This document shows, piece by piece, positions 33,733 through 41,935 of a DNA stretch of 61,488 nucleotides (positions are counted from its first letter, which is position 1; each line of letters starts with the position of its first letter). The translations under genes and the position numbers were made by a program. This DNA is from Candidatus Nitrosopolaris wilkensis. Its GTDB lineage: Archaea; Thermoproteota; Nitrososphaeria; Nitrososphaerales; Nitrososphaeraceae. The DNA lies in the NCBI GenBank assembly GCA_003176995.1, contig QHBN01000208.1, positions 1 through 61,488 on the forward strand, read 5' to 3'. Below the pieces are notes generated by a model, which saw only the letters and a program-made list of their open reading frames with translations, ran no database searches and had not been told where the DNA came from.

Positions 33733-34875
33733 CTATATTTTATCCTCAGCTAAGGTCTGAGTTTTGGTATTGTTATGAAGTCTTGATATGTGAAACAAGG
33801 CTCTGCTGAATACATCGATGCTAGAGACGTATTCTGTAATTTTCACATGCTCATTTGATGTATGCGAGGAATGTGGCTCCCCAGGTCCATACGTAACGAC
33901 TGGGACATTGAATGCAGTTCCCAATACGTTCATGTCGCCTGTCCCTGTTTTTCGTACAAGAATGGCATGAGTCTTACAAACCTCGAGGATAGAAAGAGAC
34001 AGAGCTCTGACAAGGGGTGAAGAATGGTTTGCTTCGAACGGTTCTGTTTTGTCTTCTATTCTATACGTTGCTTTGACTGATTTGTCAGCGGCAACCCTGT
34101 CAATGACTCCTTTCAGTTGCTGCAGCACGATGTCACAACTACTGGTCGTAGGAATGCGCATGTCCACCGTTATTTTACATTTCTGAGGCGTGACATTGTG
34201 GCTGGAGCCGCCTGTAATTTCTGTAAGACTACAACTTATTGAATTTGCCCTACTCCTGCTGTCATTTCCAGCCACAAAGATTTCGGACTTTATCGCCTTC
34301 CAAAAGTCATATATCTCTTCGATTGAATTTTTTGCTAGCCAAGGAGCACTTGCGTGAGTGCTGTTGCCTACGTCACAGGTAAGTCTAATTTCTAGTCTAC
34401 CTTTGTATCCTATAGTGATATTTTGTGTCCCACTTGGTTCTCCGAAAATTGCGTAGTCAAACGGAAGTTTGCTTTTTACGAGCTGCTTGACTCCTGTTGC
34501 ATTCCCTTCTTCGTCAACGACCGCAGCGAATATGATGGTGCCTCTTTGTTTTCGAAATTCAGAAGCAGCCAACAACATCGCGATTAGAGCGGCCTTCGCG
34601 TCAGATGCACCTCGCCCATAAATATAACCATCTTTTACCATTACCGGGATTTCTCCTGGGACAGTGTCCATGTGGCCGCAGAGCATTATTTTGGGATCGC
34701 CTGCTCCTTTAATGGCCAGAAGGTTCCCCACACTGTCAATATGGGCCTGCTCGAATCCCAGCTCGCTAACGCAGGTCTCCTTGAGCATGTTCGCCAACGA
34801 AGCTTCTGATCGCGAAGGCGTGTACAACTGTAGAGTCCGCAGCAATAACTCGACAGCATAGTTAGGGGAAACCAA
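33733..34875 (-). CDS. lysK: [LysW]-lysine/ornithine hydrolase
   Basis: An M20-family metallopeptidase (380 aa, TTG start) releasing lysine or ornithine from the LysW carrier. Metal-site motifs: MLCGHMDTVPGE, YGRGASDAKAALIAMLLA, VDEEGNATGV, IFGEPSG, and a late GPGEPHSSHTSNEHVK. It sits directly after lysX (7-bp gap). It serves both the lysine and arginine branches if no second copy exists; none is in this window. Confidence 0.92.
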   Translation of the reverse strand: MVSPNYAVELLLRTLQLYTPSRSEASLANMLKETCVSELGFEQAHIDSVGNLLAIKGAGDPKIMLCGHMDTVPGEIPVMVKDGYIYGRGASDAKAALIAMLLAASEFRKQRGTIIFAAVVDEEGNATGVKQLVKSKLPFDYAIFGEPSGTQNITIGYKGRLEIRLTCDVGNSTHASAPWLAKNSIEEIYDFWKAIKSEIFVAGNDSRSRANSISCSLTEITGGSSHNVTPQKCKITVDMRIPTTSSCDIVLQQLKGVIDRVAADKSVKATYRIEDKTEPFEANHSSPLVRALSLSILEVCKTHAILVRKTGTGDMNVLGTAFNVPVVTYGPGEPHSSHTSNEHVKITEYVSSIDVFSRALFHISRLHNNTKTQTLAEDKI

Positions 34876-34881
34876 TTTGCG

Positions 34882-35754
34882 TTATTTTCCAAGACTGGAC
34901 AAGTAGTCGATCATTAATCCCGGTATGTCAACACCAGTCGTTTTAACCGTATTCTTAAACTCTGTTGTGTTGTTCACCTCGTGAACCATCAACCCTTCTT
35001 CATCGCTTTCCATTAAATCAACGCCGACGATCTTCCCATCCATTGCCCGTGAAGCTTTCATGCATATATCCTCTAACTGCGTTGACACTGGACATTGTTC
35101 TGCTCGGCCGCCAAGTGCCATGTTGGTCTTCCAGTCTCCTTCATTAGAATATCGATAAATTGCAGCTACCACCGCATCGCCTACCACGATAGCTCTGATG
35201 TCTCTTGGGGGGCGCTTCACGAATTCCTCTAGATAATAAATATGATATAGCGGAAACATATGCATCCTATCTTCTATTACTGCCTTGGCAGCATCTTTGT
35301 CACGCAAGAGAGCAACTAGTCGACCCCAACTCCCGATAGTAGGCTTGATAACCGCAGGATATCCAAAATTGTCTAGTGCGGCGATGGCAGATTCTTCAGA
35401 AAAAGCGGAAATAGCTTTTGGTGTTTTTACACCTGCATTAATGAGCCTCATATGGGCAAATAATTTATTTCCGCAAGTCGCGGCTGCTTGTAATGGATTT
35501 ACCACACATGCTCCGAGACCTTCCAGTGCAGCAGTTGAATGAAGACTTTTAAAATAGCTCACACAACGTTGAACAATGATTCTATTTTTATAACTAGAAT
35601 TCTTTTCGTTAAGATCAATAAATAGATCTTTACAATTAACATTGTCGACTTGGATTCCACGTTTTTTTGCCGACTCGTATAGGGCCTTTTCTTCCCATCT
35701 CATATTGTCGTAAAGAATGGTAAGAGAAGAGATTGGTTTTGTCCCTGGTGTCAC
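34882..35754 (-). CDS. lysX: LysW--amino acid ligase, lysine-type (LysX)
   Basis: A 290-residue RimK-like ATP-grasp ligase that joins the amino group of alpha-aminoadipate (or glutamate) to the C-terminal Glu of LysW. Seen: GACVVNPLQAAATCGNKLFA, PAVIKPTIGSWGRLVALL, YYLEEFVKRPPRDIRAIVVG, NMALGGRAEQCPVS, GVDLMESDEEGLMVHEVNNT and TEFKN. Starts at GTG overlapping the lysW1 TGA (GTGA). Placement with homocitrate synthase, lysW1 and lysK favours the aminoadipate branch; a homologue (41% region) is at 40901-41761. Confidence 0.9.
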   Translation of the reverse strand: MTPGTKPISSLTILYDNMRWEEKALYESAKKRGIQVDNVNCKDLFIDLNEKNSSYKNRIIVQRCVSYFKSLHSTAALEGLGACVVNPLQAAATCGNKLFAHMRLINAGVKTPKAISAFSEESAIAALDNFGYPAVIKPTIGSWGRLVALLRDKDAAKAVIEDRMHMFPLYHIYYLEEFVKRPPRDIRAIVVGDAVVAAIYRYSNEGDWKTNMALGGRAEQCPVSTQLEDICMKASRAMDGKIVGVDLMESDEEGLMVHEVNNTTEFKNTVKTTGVDIPGLMIDYLSSLGK

Positions 35755-35918
35755 TCGCCCCAGTCCTCGCCGACAACTTGGGCTGGTTTTATATCAAATT
35801 TGTCTCCAACTTTTACCAATTCGTAGCTTGCACCGCAGTCAGGGCAGGTTACGATTTCACCTTCTATCGAGTCCGAAGGTATTTTGATTTCGGCATCACA
35901 TTCAGGACACTTAAGCAT
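35751..35918 (-). CDS. lysW: Amino-group carrier protein LysW, copy 1
   Basis: A 55-residue acidic zinc-ribbon carrier: MLKCPECDAEIKIPSDSIEG, VTCPDCGASYEL, and the canonical C-terminus VVGEDWGE. The gamma-carboxyl of the final Glu carries aminoadipate or glutamate through the pathway. A clear ribosome site (AGGAGGTAAG, minus strand) lies 8-10 bp upstream of the ATG. Stop overlaps the lysX GTG. Four Cys bind zinc. Confidence 0.95.
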   Translation of the reverse strand: MLKCPECDAEIKIPSDSIEGEIVTCPDCGASYELVKVGDKFDIKPAQVVGEDWGE

Positions 35919-35945
35919 GGCACTACTTACCTCCTAAGCCTTTAC

Positions 35946-37148
35946 TTAATTTATCTCAGGAGCAGCATCATTAAGTATCTTTCCCTCGAGTTTCTCATCG
36001 AGATACAATTCCAAGATGTCTCCCATGCGAAGTTGCTTTAATCCACGGGCTAGAGTCTCAGCTTCGTGACCGCTGGTTTCTAGTCCTAGCATCGATAACA
36101 AGTAGGCCGCGCCATTCTTACCGGCGAGCTCGCCAAATACAATCTTGCGTCTATTACCTACAGTTTTGGGCTCCAGAATTTCATACGCTGATGGATTCCT
36201 CAAAATTGCTGCAAGATGGGTACCTGCTTTGTGTTTGTACGCGCTGTCACCTACAACTGGCTTCGATTCGGGAACTTGTACACCTGTATACTGAGAAATT
36301 GTCCTCGAAAGATCTTTTAGCATGTGTAAGCGTAGGTCGTTGCTTGATTTGTAAATCAACATCAGAGCGACGGCGGTTTCAGCCAATGTAGGGATACCTG
36401 TTCGCTCTCCCAATCCGTCTATTGTAGTGTGAATCTGATCCGCTCCGGCATCACATCCTGCTAATGCATTAGCTAAGGCTAAACCTATGTCGTTATGACA
36501 ATGAACATCTAAGGAGCTTTTTGACATATCAATACTTTCGCGAACCATCTTTACAAGGTTGTGCATTCCGGTTGGTCTCATAATGCCAACAGTATCGGGA
36601 ATACTAATTCGTTCTATACCCAGTCGATTAATTTCTTTACACATATCTACTAAGAAAACCGGATCAGTCCTGCTCGCATCTTCCATAGTGAATCTAGCTT
36701 TTAAACCATGAGACTTGATATAGTCAACAACTTCCAGCGCTCTAATTTTGGCCTGTTCTCGGGTAATCTTTAATTTTGCGGAGAGATGGATATCCGAAAT
36801 TCCCATGTAAGTTGCAACCCACGTCGCACCACAGCTGATGGCTATATCAACGTCAGATTTGATAGCCCGTACGTGAGCCAGAATGTCTGCGCTGAGTCCC
36901 TGTCTCATTATGGTTTTCGTGGCCTCTGCGTGATCAGGCGAAATAACCGGGCTAATCTCTATTTGATCAACACCAAAAGAATCGAGCATCCACGCTATCT
37001 GTATTCTCTGTTTAACGCTGAATGATACTCCAGGATGCTGCTCTCCTTCCCTCAGCGTAGAATCTAGAATTCTTATTTTCTTGTTTGCACTATCGGACTC
37101 ATTATAGATGTGTGCATAGTAGTTTGGATCCTCCGAATTTAGGGACAT
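35946..37148 (-). CDS. Homocitrate synthase (LysS-type, DRE-TIM family)
   Basis: A 400-residue member of the isopropylmalate/homocitrate synthase family. IRILDSTLREGEQHPGVSFS carries the catalytic DxTLRxGEQ motif; HCHNDIGLALANALAGCDAG and IDGLGERTGIPTLAE carry the metal-binding HxH and family signatures; the C-terminal stretch includes HKAGTHLAAILRNP. Position at the head of the lysW1-lysX-lysK operon favours homocitrate synthesis from 2-oxoglutarate and acetyl-CoA, first step of lysine synthesis. Confidence 0.9.
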   Translation of the reverse strand: MSLNSEDPNYYAHIYNESDSANKKIRILDSTLREGEQHPGVSFSVKQRIQIAWMLDSFGVDQIEISPVISPDHAEATKTIMRQGLSADILAHVRAIKSDVDIAISCGATWVATYMGISDIHLSAKLKITREQAKIRALEVVDYIKSHGLKARFTMEDASRTDPVFLVDMCKEINRLGIERISIPDTVGIMRPTGMHNLVKMVRESIDMSKSSLDVHCHNDIGLALANALAGCDAGADQIHTTIDGLGERTGIPTLAETAVALMLIYKSSNDLRLHMLKDLSRTISQYTGVQVPESKPVVGDSAYKHKAGTHLAAILRNPSAYEILEPKTVGNRRKIVFGELAGKNGAAYLLSMLGLETSGHEAETLARGLKQLRMGDILELYLDEKLEGKILNDAAPEIN

Positions 37149-37304
37149 TGATAACTAGATTCCGCTTATTTCGCAGATGATATAAATGTTATCGCAACTA
37201 TAATAGAAGGTTTCGACAGTTTTTATAGCGCTCTTCGACGTTTTGGTGCAACTCAGTCTGAATACCAGAGTGAAAAATTCTAAAATCGATGATAAGATGC
37301 AAGA

Positions 37305-37730
37305 CTACCGCAGCGTTTTGAGCACAATCACCGTATTTGTATCAGAGACGCCCGCAGTCTTTCTGACATCGTCTATGCATTTATTAATCTCGCCGATAGT
37401 AGGAGCGGCAAGAATCGCCGCAATGTCATATTGTCCTGTGATTTCATAAATCACCTGTACTCCGCTGAGTTTCTTTAACTCTGAAGAAACTGAAGAGCTA
37501 TCAGATGTGGGACTAACCGATACCAGCGTTATCGCGCTCGTCTTTCCGCTTGCACCCAATTCAATTGTAAACTGCGTAATAACTCCATTATTTACCATAT
37601 TTTTTACGCGCCTTCTGACTGCAGATTCGGATAACCCAATCTCGCCAGCGATTTCAACGAACGGTCGTCGCGAATCTGCTTGCAACATCGTTACTATCTT
37701 TTCATCCAACGAGTCAAGGTCAGTGGACAT
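37305..37730 (-). CDS. Lrp/AsnC-family regulator (LysM-like)
   Basis: A 141-residue Lrp: N-terminal HTH (LDEKIVTMLQADSRRPFVEI, GLSESAVRRRVKNMVNNGVI) and C-terminal RAM/ACT domain (VYEITGQYDIAAILAAPTIG, ending TNTVIVLKTL). Such proteins sense amino acids; LysM of Sulfolobus responds to lysine. It overlaps the end of lysJ by 11 bp and is the last gene of operon B, so it likely regulates this pathway. The operators before lysY and argG are candidate targets. Confidence 0.88.
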   Translation of the reverse strand: MSTDLDSLDEKIVTMLQADSRRPFVEIAGEIGLSESAVRRRVKNMVNNGVITQFTIELGASGKTSAITLVSVSPTSDSSSVSSELKKLSGVQVIYEITGQYDIAAILAAPTIGEINKCIDDVRKTAGVSDTNTVIVLKTLR

Positions 37731-38901
37731 GCCGTCTCTTCTCCTCTTCTGTAAGAACTAGATCAATTATTTGGATTGCGCTCGAGACTATTTTTTCATC
37801 CATTACAAGTGGCGGAAGTAGCCTGATAATATTCCTTCCAGAGTATAACATCAATAAACCTCGATGTAGCGCGTCATGTAAAACATCCTTAACTTCAAAC
37901 CGCAACTCTACCGCAAGCATCATACCACGCCCTCTAACTTCTCTAATGATTCGATGTTTCTCCTGTAGTATAAGCAGGCTTTCTTTAAAATATCTCCCAG
38001 TCTTGTCAGCATTTTCAACCAATTTATCTTCTGTCAGCGCCTCTATAGTAGCGTTGCCTGCTGCGCAGGCGAGTGGATTTCCCGAAAATGTAGACGAGTG
38101 CTCTCCCGTTCTCATACATTCGATAATTTCAGCCTTTGCGAGTGTCAATCCCATAGGCACACCGCCTGCAATGCCCTTCGCCAGACACATTATATCAGGG
38201 GCGGTACTCCAGTTTTGTCCTGCCCACATCTTCCCAGTCCTACCCAGCCCACTTTGAATTTCATCGAATATCAAGACTAATTTGTGACGGTTACATATTT
38301 CGCGGATACTTTGGATAGCGCCGTCAGGTGGAACTATTATACCTGTTTCTCCTTGAATCGGTTCCAAAATAACAGTCCCTATAGTTTCGTCGATCGCATC
38401 CTCCACTTTGTTGGGATCGGCGTATGGAACAAATTTGACACCCTCTAAGAGAGGCTGAAACGATTTTCGATATTTTTCGTTGTGTGTGACAGAAAGGGCC
38501 CCGAAGGTCTTCCCATGGTACGCACCATTCATGGCGATCACTCCCTTCTTGCCTGTGAACTTGCGAGAGAACTTGAGTGCTGCCTCGACAGCTTCGGCAC
38601 CACTATTGCTGAAAAAAGTCTTGTCCAACCCCGGGGGTGTTATGGTGGCCAATTTTTGCAGGAACCTAAGTCTTGTATCGTTATATAGTGACATATGGCA
38701 TACTATTAATTTCTCTACTTGGGTTCTGATAGCCTGCACAACCCTGTCATTACAGTGCCCTACAATAGCGACACCATAGCCCCCCATGCAATCAATATAT
38801 TCTCTATCAGAAGTATCCCAAACTATTGCGCCCTTTCCTCTCGCAATGTTAACCGGAAATCTTTGGTAAATGCGAGCTAAATACTGATCTTCGCCGTTCA
38901 T
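37720..38901 (-). CDS. lysJ: [LysW]-aminoadipate/glutamate semialdehyde aminotransferase
   Basis: A class III PLP aminotransferase (acetylornithine type) of 393 residues from ATG 38901. This start overlaps the lysZ TGA (ATGA) and gives the standard N-terminus; an in-frame TTG at 38922 adds seven residues. Motifs: TFFSNSGAEAVEAALKFSRK, GAYHGKTFGAL, LIFDEIQSGLGRTGKMW, and the PLP lysine in CLAKGIAGGVPMG. It aminates the LysW-bound semialdehyde to LysW-lysine or LysW-ornithine. Confidence 0.93.
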   Translation of the reverse strand: MNGEDQYLARIYQRFPVNIARGKGAIVWDTSDREYIDCMGGYGVAIVGHCNDRVVQAIRTQVEKLIVCHMSLYNDTRLRFLQKLATITPPGLDKTFFSNSGAEAVEAALKFSRKFTGKKGVIAMNGAYHGKTFGALSVTHNEKYRKSFQPLLEGVKFVPYADPNKVEDAIDETIGTVILEPIQGETGIIVPPDGAIQSIREICNRHKLVLIFDEIQSGLGRTGKMWAGQNWSTAPDIMCLAKGIAGGVPMGLTLAKAEIIECMRTGEHSSTFSGNPLACAAGNATIEALTEDKLVENADKTGRYFKESLLILQEKHRIIREVRGRGMMLAVELRFEVKDVLHDALHRGLLMLYSGRNIIRLLPPLVMDEKIVSSAIQIIDLVLTEEEKRRHVH

Positions 38902-39701
38902 TTCTGAGTGATCACTGTACAATTATCATGCGCAATCGCCTTTGAGAGGGGCTTTTGTGTTTGACCTGAGGCGATCACAGCTTCATTCACTCCCATTTGC
39001 AAAGCCTCGATAGCAGCTAGGACTTTTTTTTCCATACCAAATCCTATTCGTGGAAGGGCCGCTTTCGCCTGCTCAACCGTGATGTGTGTTACCAATCTAT
39101 CGTCTAGTATAAGGCCGTTGACATTTGTCATAAATATAACTTTGTTAGCTTTCAGAGCTCCTGCTACGTAAGCAGCTGCCCGGTCACCATCAACATTGAG
39201 AAAATCATATTCCTCACTTAGGGCCACCGGCGATATAACCGGAAGGTATTCCTTTTCCAGCAATAAAGCTATTAATGACGGGTCGACAGAATTTATTTTC
39301 CCTGTATATCCGCCGTCAATCACCATTTTCCTACCTTTCTCGTTTATTATTACGAGCTTCTTCTTGCGGTCTGCCTTCAAAACCCCGCCGTCAATTCCTG
39401 ATATACCCGCTGCTTTTATGCCATGCCGCAGAAGCACTCTTACTATTACCTTGTTGAGCTTACCTGCCATAACCATTGTGTAGATTTCTGCAGTTTCCTT
39501 GTCAGTATACCTGCTTCTTACGCCACCGGGTGACACAACAAACCCCTGCGTCTTACCAAGTTTGTTAGCTGTGAGAGTGACTTCCTTTCCGCCGCCATGA
39601 ACGACTACTAATTTACTGATTTCGGATGTTCTTTTTATATCATCTATTGTTGTCGGATGGAATTCATCAATTATACTTCCGCCGATCTTGACTACAATCA
39701 T
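38898..39701 (-). CDS. lysZ: [LysW]-aminoadipate/glutamate kinase
   Basis: A 267-residue amino-acid kinase-family enzyme (ArgB-like): MIVVKIGGSIIDEFHPTTID, VVHGGGKEVT, SPGGVRSRYTDKET, NVDGDRAAAYVAGALKANKV, IFMTNVNGLI, and IGFGMEKKVLAAIEAL. It phosphorylates the side-chain carboxylate of the LysW-bound substrate. ATG overlaps the lysY stop (ATGA). Confidence 0.93.
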   Translation of the reverse strand: MIVVKIGGSIIDEFHPTTIDDIKRTSEISKLVVVHGGGKEVTLTANKLGKTQGFVVSPGGVRSRYTDKETAEIYTMVMAGKLNKVIVRVLLRHGIKAAGISGIDGGVLKADRKKKLVIINEKGRKMVIDGGYTGKINSVDPSLIALLLEKEYLPVISPVALSEEYDFLNVDGDRAAAYVAGALKANKVIFMTNVNGLILDDRLVTHITVEQAKAALPRIGFGMEKKVLAAIEALQMGVNEAVIASGQTQKPLSKAIAHDNCTVITQK

Positions 39702-40750
39702 ACTGGTGTCAGAGGAGTATATTTTAGACCATCCGTCTCGTTAAAACCTTGCATCACATTCATATTCTGAACCGCAGACCCGGCTGCTCCTTTCATCAAA
39801 TTGTCAGATGCCGAAAGAGCGACAACTCTTTGATTATCGTCGTCAATGTCAAATCCCAGATCACAGAAATTTGAGCCCACAACGAACTTTGGATCCGGAA
39901 ATTTGTATAAGCCTTTCTTGTCACGGATAAACCTAATAAATGGCTCATTCTTGTACGAGTTTCGATACATTTTCCAGATATCTAATTCGGTAGCTCCTTT
40001 AGTGAGGAACAAATGATTAGTAGTAAGAATTCCACGAACTAGGTTTACTGCATGAGGGCTCATACTCACCTTAATAGCCCTCTTAGCAATTAATCCTAAT
40101 TCCTGTTCGATTTCTCCAGTATGTCTGTGCTTAGCCGGCTTGTATGGTCGTATTACTCCGTAGCGCATTGCATGATGCGTTCCCGAACTTAGCTTGGCAC
40201 CAGCACCTGACGAGCCTATCTTGCTATCAACTATTATGTGCTGAGGATCAATAATATCATTTTCTAGGAGCGGCTTTATTGCGAGCAAAGAGGTCACCGC
40301 CATACAGCCAGGGCATGAAACCAGCTGTGCTCGTTCAATATCGGGCCTATGAAATTCAGGAACTCCATAGACAGATTTTGCCAGTAGCTCTGGGAAAGGA
40401 TGCTCCCACCCGTACCACTTGACATAATCTTTAGGATTCTTTAAACGAAAGTCCGCAGAAAGATCGACAATCTTCATACCCCTTTCGTATAATTCTTTCA
40501 CAATCTCGTTTGATTTGCCATGGGGAACAGATGTAAAAACCATATCGCAAGAGTTTGCCAGTTTTTCGGTATCCATAGGTGAAAAGATAAGATCAATGAA
40601 ACCCTTCAAACTCGGATGAACACGGTGTACATATTGGCCGGCTTTTTGTCTGGAAATAACCATACCGATCTCGACTTTGGGGTGTGACACTAGCAGCCTC
40701 AACAATTCTCCGCCAACATATCCGGAGGCACCCACAACACCCACCTTCAA
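39698..40750 (-). CDS. lysY: [LysW]-aminoadipate/glutamate semialdehyde dehydrogenase (phosphate reductase)
   Basis: An ArgC-like NADPH reductase (350 aa): N-terminal KVGVVGASGYVGGELLRLLV, catalytic Cys in LVSCPGCMAVTSLLA, and SSGTHHAMRYGV with PHAVNLVRGI. It reduces the acyl phosphate made by LysZ. Start is TTG 40750; the frame is open upstream for about 29 more codons without a usual start. A TATA-like TTTATTTATAC (minus strand, near 40802-40812) and an operator-like block at 40845-40903 precede it. Confidence 0.92.
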   Translation of the reverse strand: MKVGVVGASGYVGGELLRLLVSHPKVEIGMVISRQKAGQYVHRVHPSLKGFIDLIFSPMDTEKLANSCDMVFTSVPHGKSNEIVKELYERGMKIVDLSADFRLKNPKDYVKWYGWEHPFPELLAKSVYGVPEFHRPDIERAQLVSCPGCMAVTSLLAIKPLLENDIIDPQHIIVDSKIGSSGAGAKLSSGTHHAMRYGVIRPYKPAKHRHTGEIEQELGLIAKRAIKVSMSPHAVNLVRGILTTNHLFLTKGATELDIWKMYRNSYKNEPFIRFIRDKKGLYKFPDPKFVVGSNFCDLGFDIDDDNQRVVALSASDNLMKGAAGSAVQNMNVMQGFNETDGLKYTPLTPV

Positions 40751-40816
40751 TTTAGAGAGATCTCCTGTATTCTGCAGAGGCCCGATCTTATGAATTTTGT
40801 CGTATAAATAAAGTTC

Positions 40817-40832
40817 ACCTGGTTGAACAGGT
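40817..40832. promoter_or_regulatory. ACCTG-N6-CAGGT inverted repeat before lysY
   Basis: ACCTG (40817-40821) and CAGGT (40828-40832) flank GTTGAA, immediately upstream of the TATA-like element for lysY. Likely a regulator half-site pair, possibly for the Lrp protein encoded at the end of the operon. Confidence 0.35.
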
Positions 40833-40845
40833 TCCTAATATTTAA

Positions 40846-40903
40846 TTTATATTTTTTGGTCATAAGTGTTCATTCTAGGCCACTAGTGACCAATGTTGGT
40901 CTA
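40846..40903. promoter_or_regulatory. Operator/promoter block A (shared with 43190-43250)
   Basis: TTATATTTTTTGGTCAT followed by CCACTAGTGACCAATGTTGGTC. The same layout, with TTATATTTTTTGGTCAT and TGACCAATGTCGGTCAA, is found between argG and the ACT gene. TTGGTCA and TGACCAA are inverted repeats. The block lies after the argX-type gene stop and ahead of lysY, so it would give lysYZJ-lrp its own regulated promoter. Confidence 0.6.
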
Positions 40904-41761
40904 CTTCTTAACAACCGCGACACTATAATCTATTATTGCACTTGCAATATCGGTACTTGAAACGTTAGACGCTCCCCGAAACTCTACAGTATTGTTAATT
41001 TCGTGAACTAACAGCCCTCTTTGTTTATCTTCCATTAAATCTACGCCTAGCACCCCTCCGCCTACAGCCCTTGCAGCGCGGAGTGCGATCTCTTCAAGTT
41101 CGTTTGTGATAGGAGCGTTCTCGGCCTTCCCTCCTCTCGCTACGTTTGTTCTCCACTCATTCTCAGCAGAATAGCGATATACCGCTGCAATGATCTCGTC
41201 TCCTACTACAATGCATCTTAAGTCACGCGGAGGCCGTTCGACCATTTCTTGTATATAATAAATACGGCCGAGTGGATTATCGTTTTCCTCCCTCATCTCA
41301 ATTATCATATTAGCTACCTCCTCGTCTCGTAATGGATAAACTCCTCTTCCCCACGATCCTACGATCGGTTTCAGAACAACCGGGAATCCTGTCCTATTGA
41401 TGACTTCCATCGCAGCTCCGGCACTGTAGGCAAAGTAGGTTTTAGGTGTGGGCACCTTGTGTTTTGCAAGTCTAAGCGAGGTCAGCAATTTATTACCGCA
41501 AGTCTCACCTACTTTGAACCTGTTTATCACAGTAAAGCCCAAAAATTCTATACACGCCGTAAGATATAGGCCTCTAAAATGGCTTATACTTCTTTGCAAG
41601 ATTACATCGCCTAAGGCAAGTTCTTTTCGTTTGCTATCTGTTGAGATCGTGACGCTTTTTGCGTCCACCATTCGTGTCTTTATTCCTTTTTTTAAAGCTT
41701 TATCGTAAATAGATTTTTCTTCGAAGCGCACTTTGTCATAAATGACGCAAAGTTCTACCAT
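40901..41761 (-). CDS. argX: Second LysW--amino acid ligase (probable ArgX, glutamate-type)
   Basis: A 286-residue RimK-like ligase paralogous to LysX at 34882-35754: FTVINRFKVGETCGNKLLTS, FPVVLKPIVGSWGRGVYPLR, YYIQEMVERPPRDLRCIVVG, NVARGGKAENAPIT, GVDLMEDKQRGLLVHEINNT and VEFRG. Its ATG follows the lysW2 stop with no gap. Because argG and lysW2 precede it in the operon, a glutamate-loading role in arginine synthesis is inferred, which cannot be proved from motifs I can see here. Confidence 0.82.
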   Translation of the reverse strand: MVELCVIYDKVRFEEKSIYDKALKKGIKTRMVDAKSVTISTDSKRKELALGDVILQRSISHFRGLYLTACIEFLGFTVINRFKVGETCGNKLLTSLRLAKHKVPTPKTYFAYSAGAAMEVINRTGFPVVLKPIVGSWGRGVYPLRDEEVANMIIEMREENDNPLGRIYYIQEMVERPPRDLRCIVVGDEIIAAVYRYSAENEWRTNVARGGKAENAPITNELEEIALRAARAVGGGVLGVDLMEDKQRGLLVHEINNTVEFRGASNVSSTDIASAIIDYSVAVVKK

Positions 41762-41935
41762 CTATTGCCCCCAATCTTCACCCACACTTTCAGCCGGTTT
41801 CAGATCTACCATATTCTGAGCCTTCGAAGCGATCTCAAAATCAGCACCACAGTCAGGACAAGTCACAATTTCTCCTACTAGTGCATCATCAGGAATATTT
41901 ATGTCAGCACCACAGTCTTGGCATTCTTTCTTCAA
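41762..41935 (-). CDS. lysW2: Amino-group carrier protein LysW, copy 2, ending in Gln
   Basis: A 57-residue LysW paralogue: MKKECQDCGADINIPDDALV, VTCPDCGADFEI and the C-terminus SVGEDWGQ. The canonical LysW ends EDWGE, whose side-chain carboxyl is the attachment point. Here the last codon is CAA (Gln), read directly before TAG. It starts at TTG overlapping the argG TGA (TTGA) and is followed immediately by the second ligase. Either Gln is deamidated first (as Pup-Gln is by Dop), or the ligase uses another carboxylate, or the copy is inactive. Confidence 0.93.
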   Translation of the reverse strand: MKKECQDCGADINIPDDALVGEIVTCPDCGADFEIASKAQNMVDLKPAESVGEDWGQ

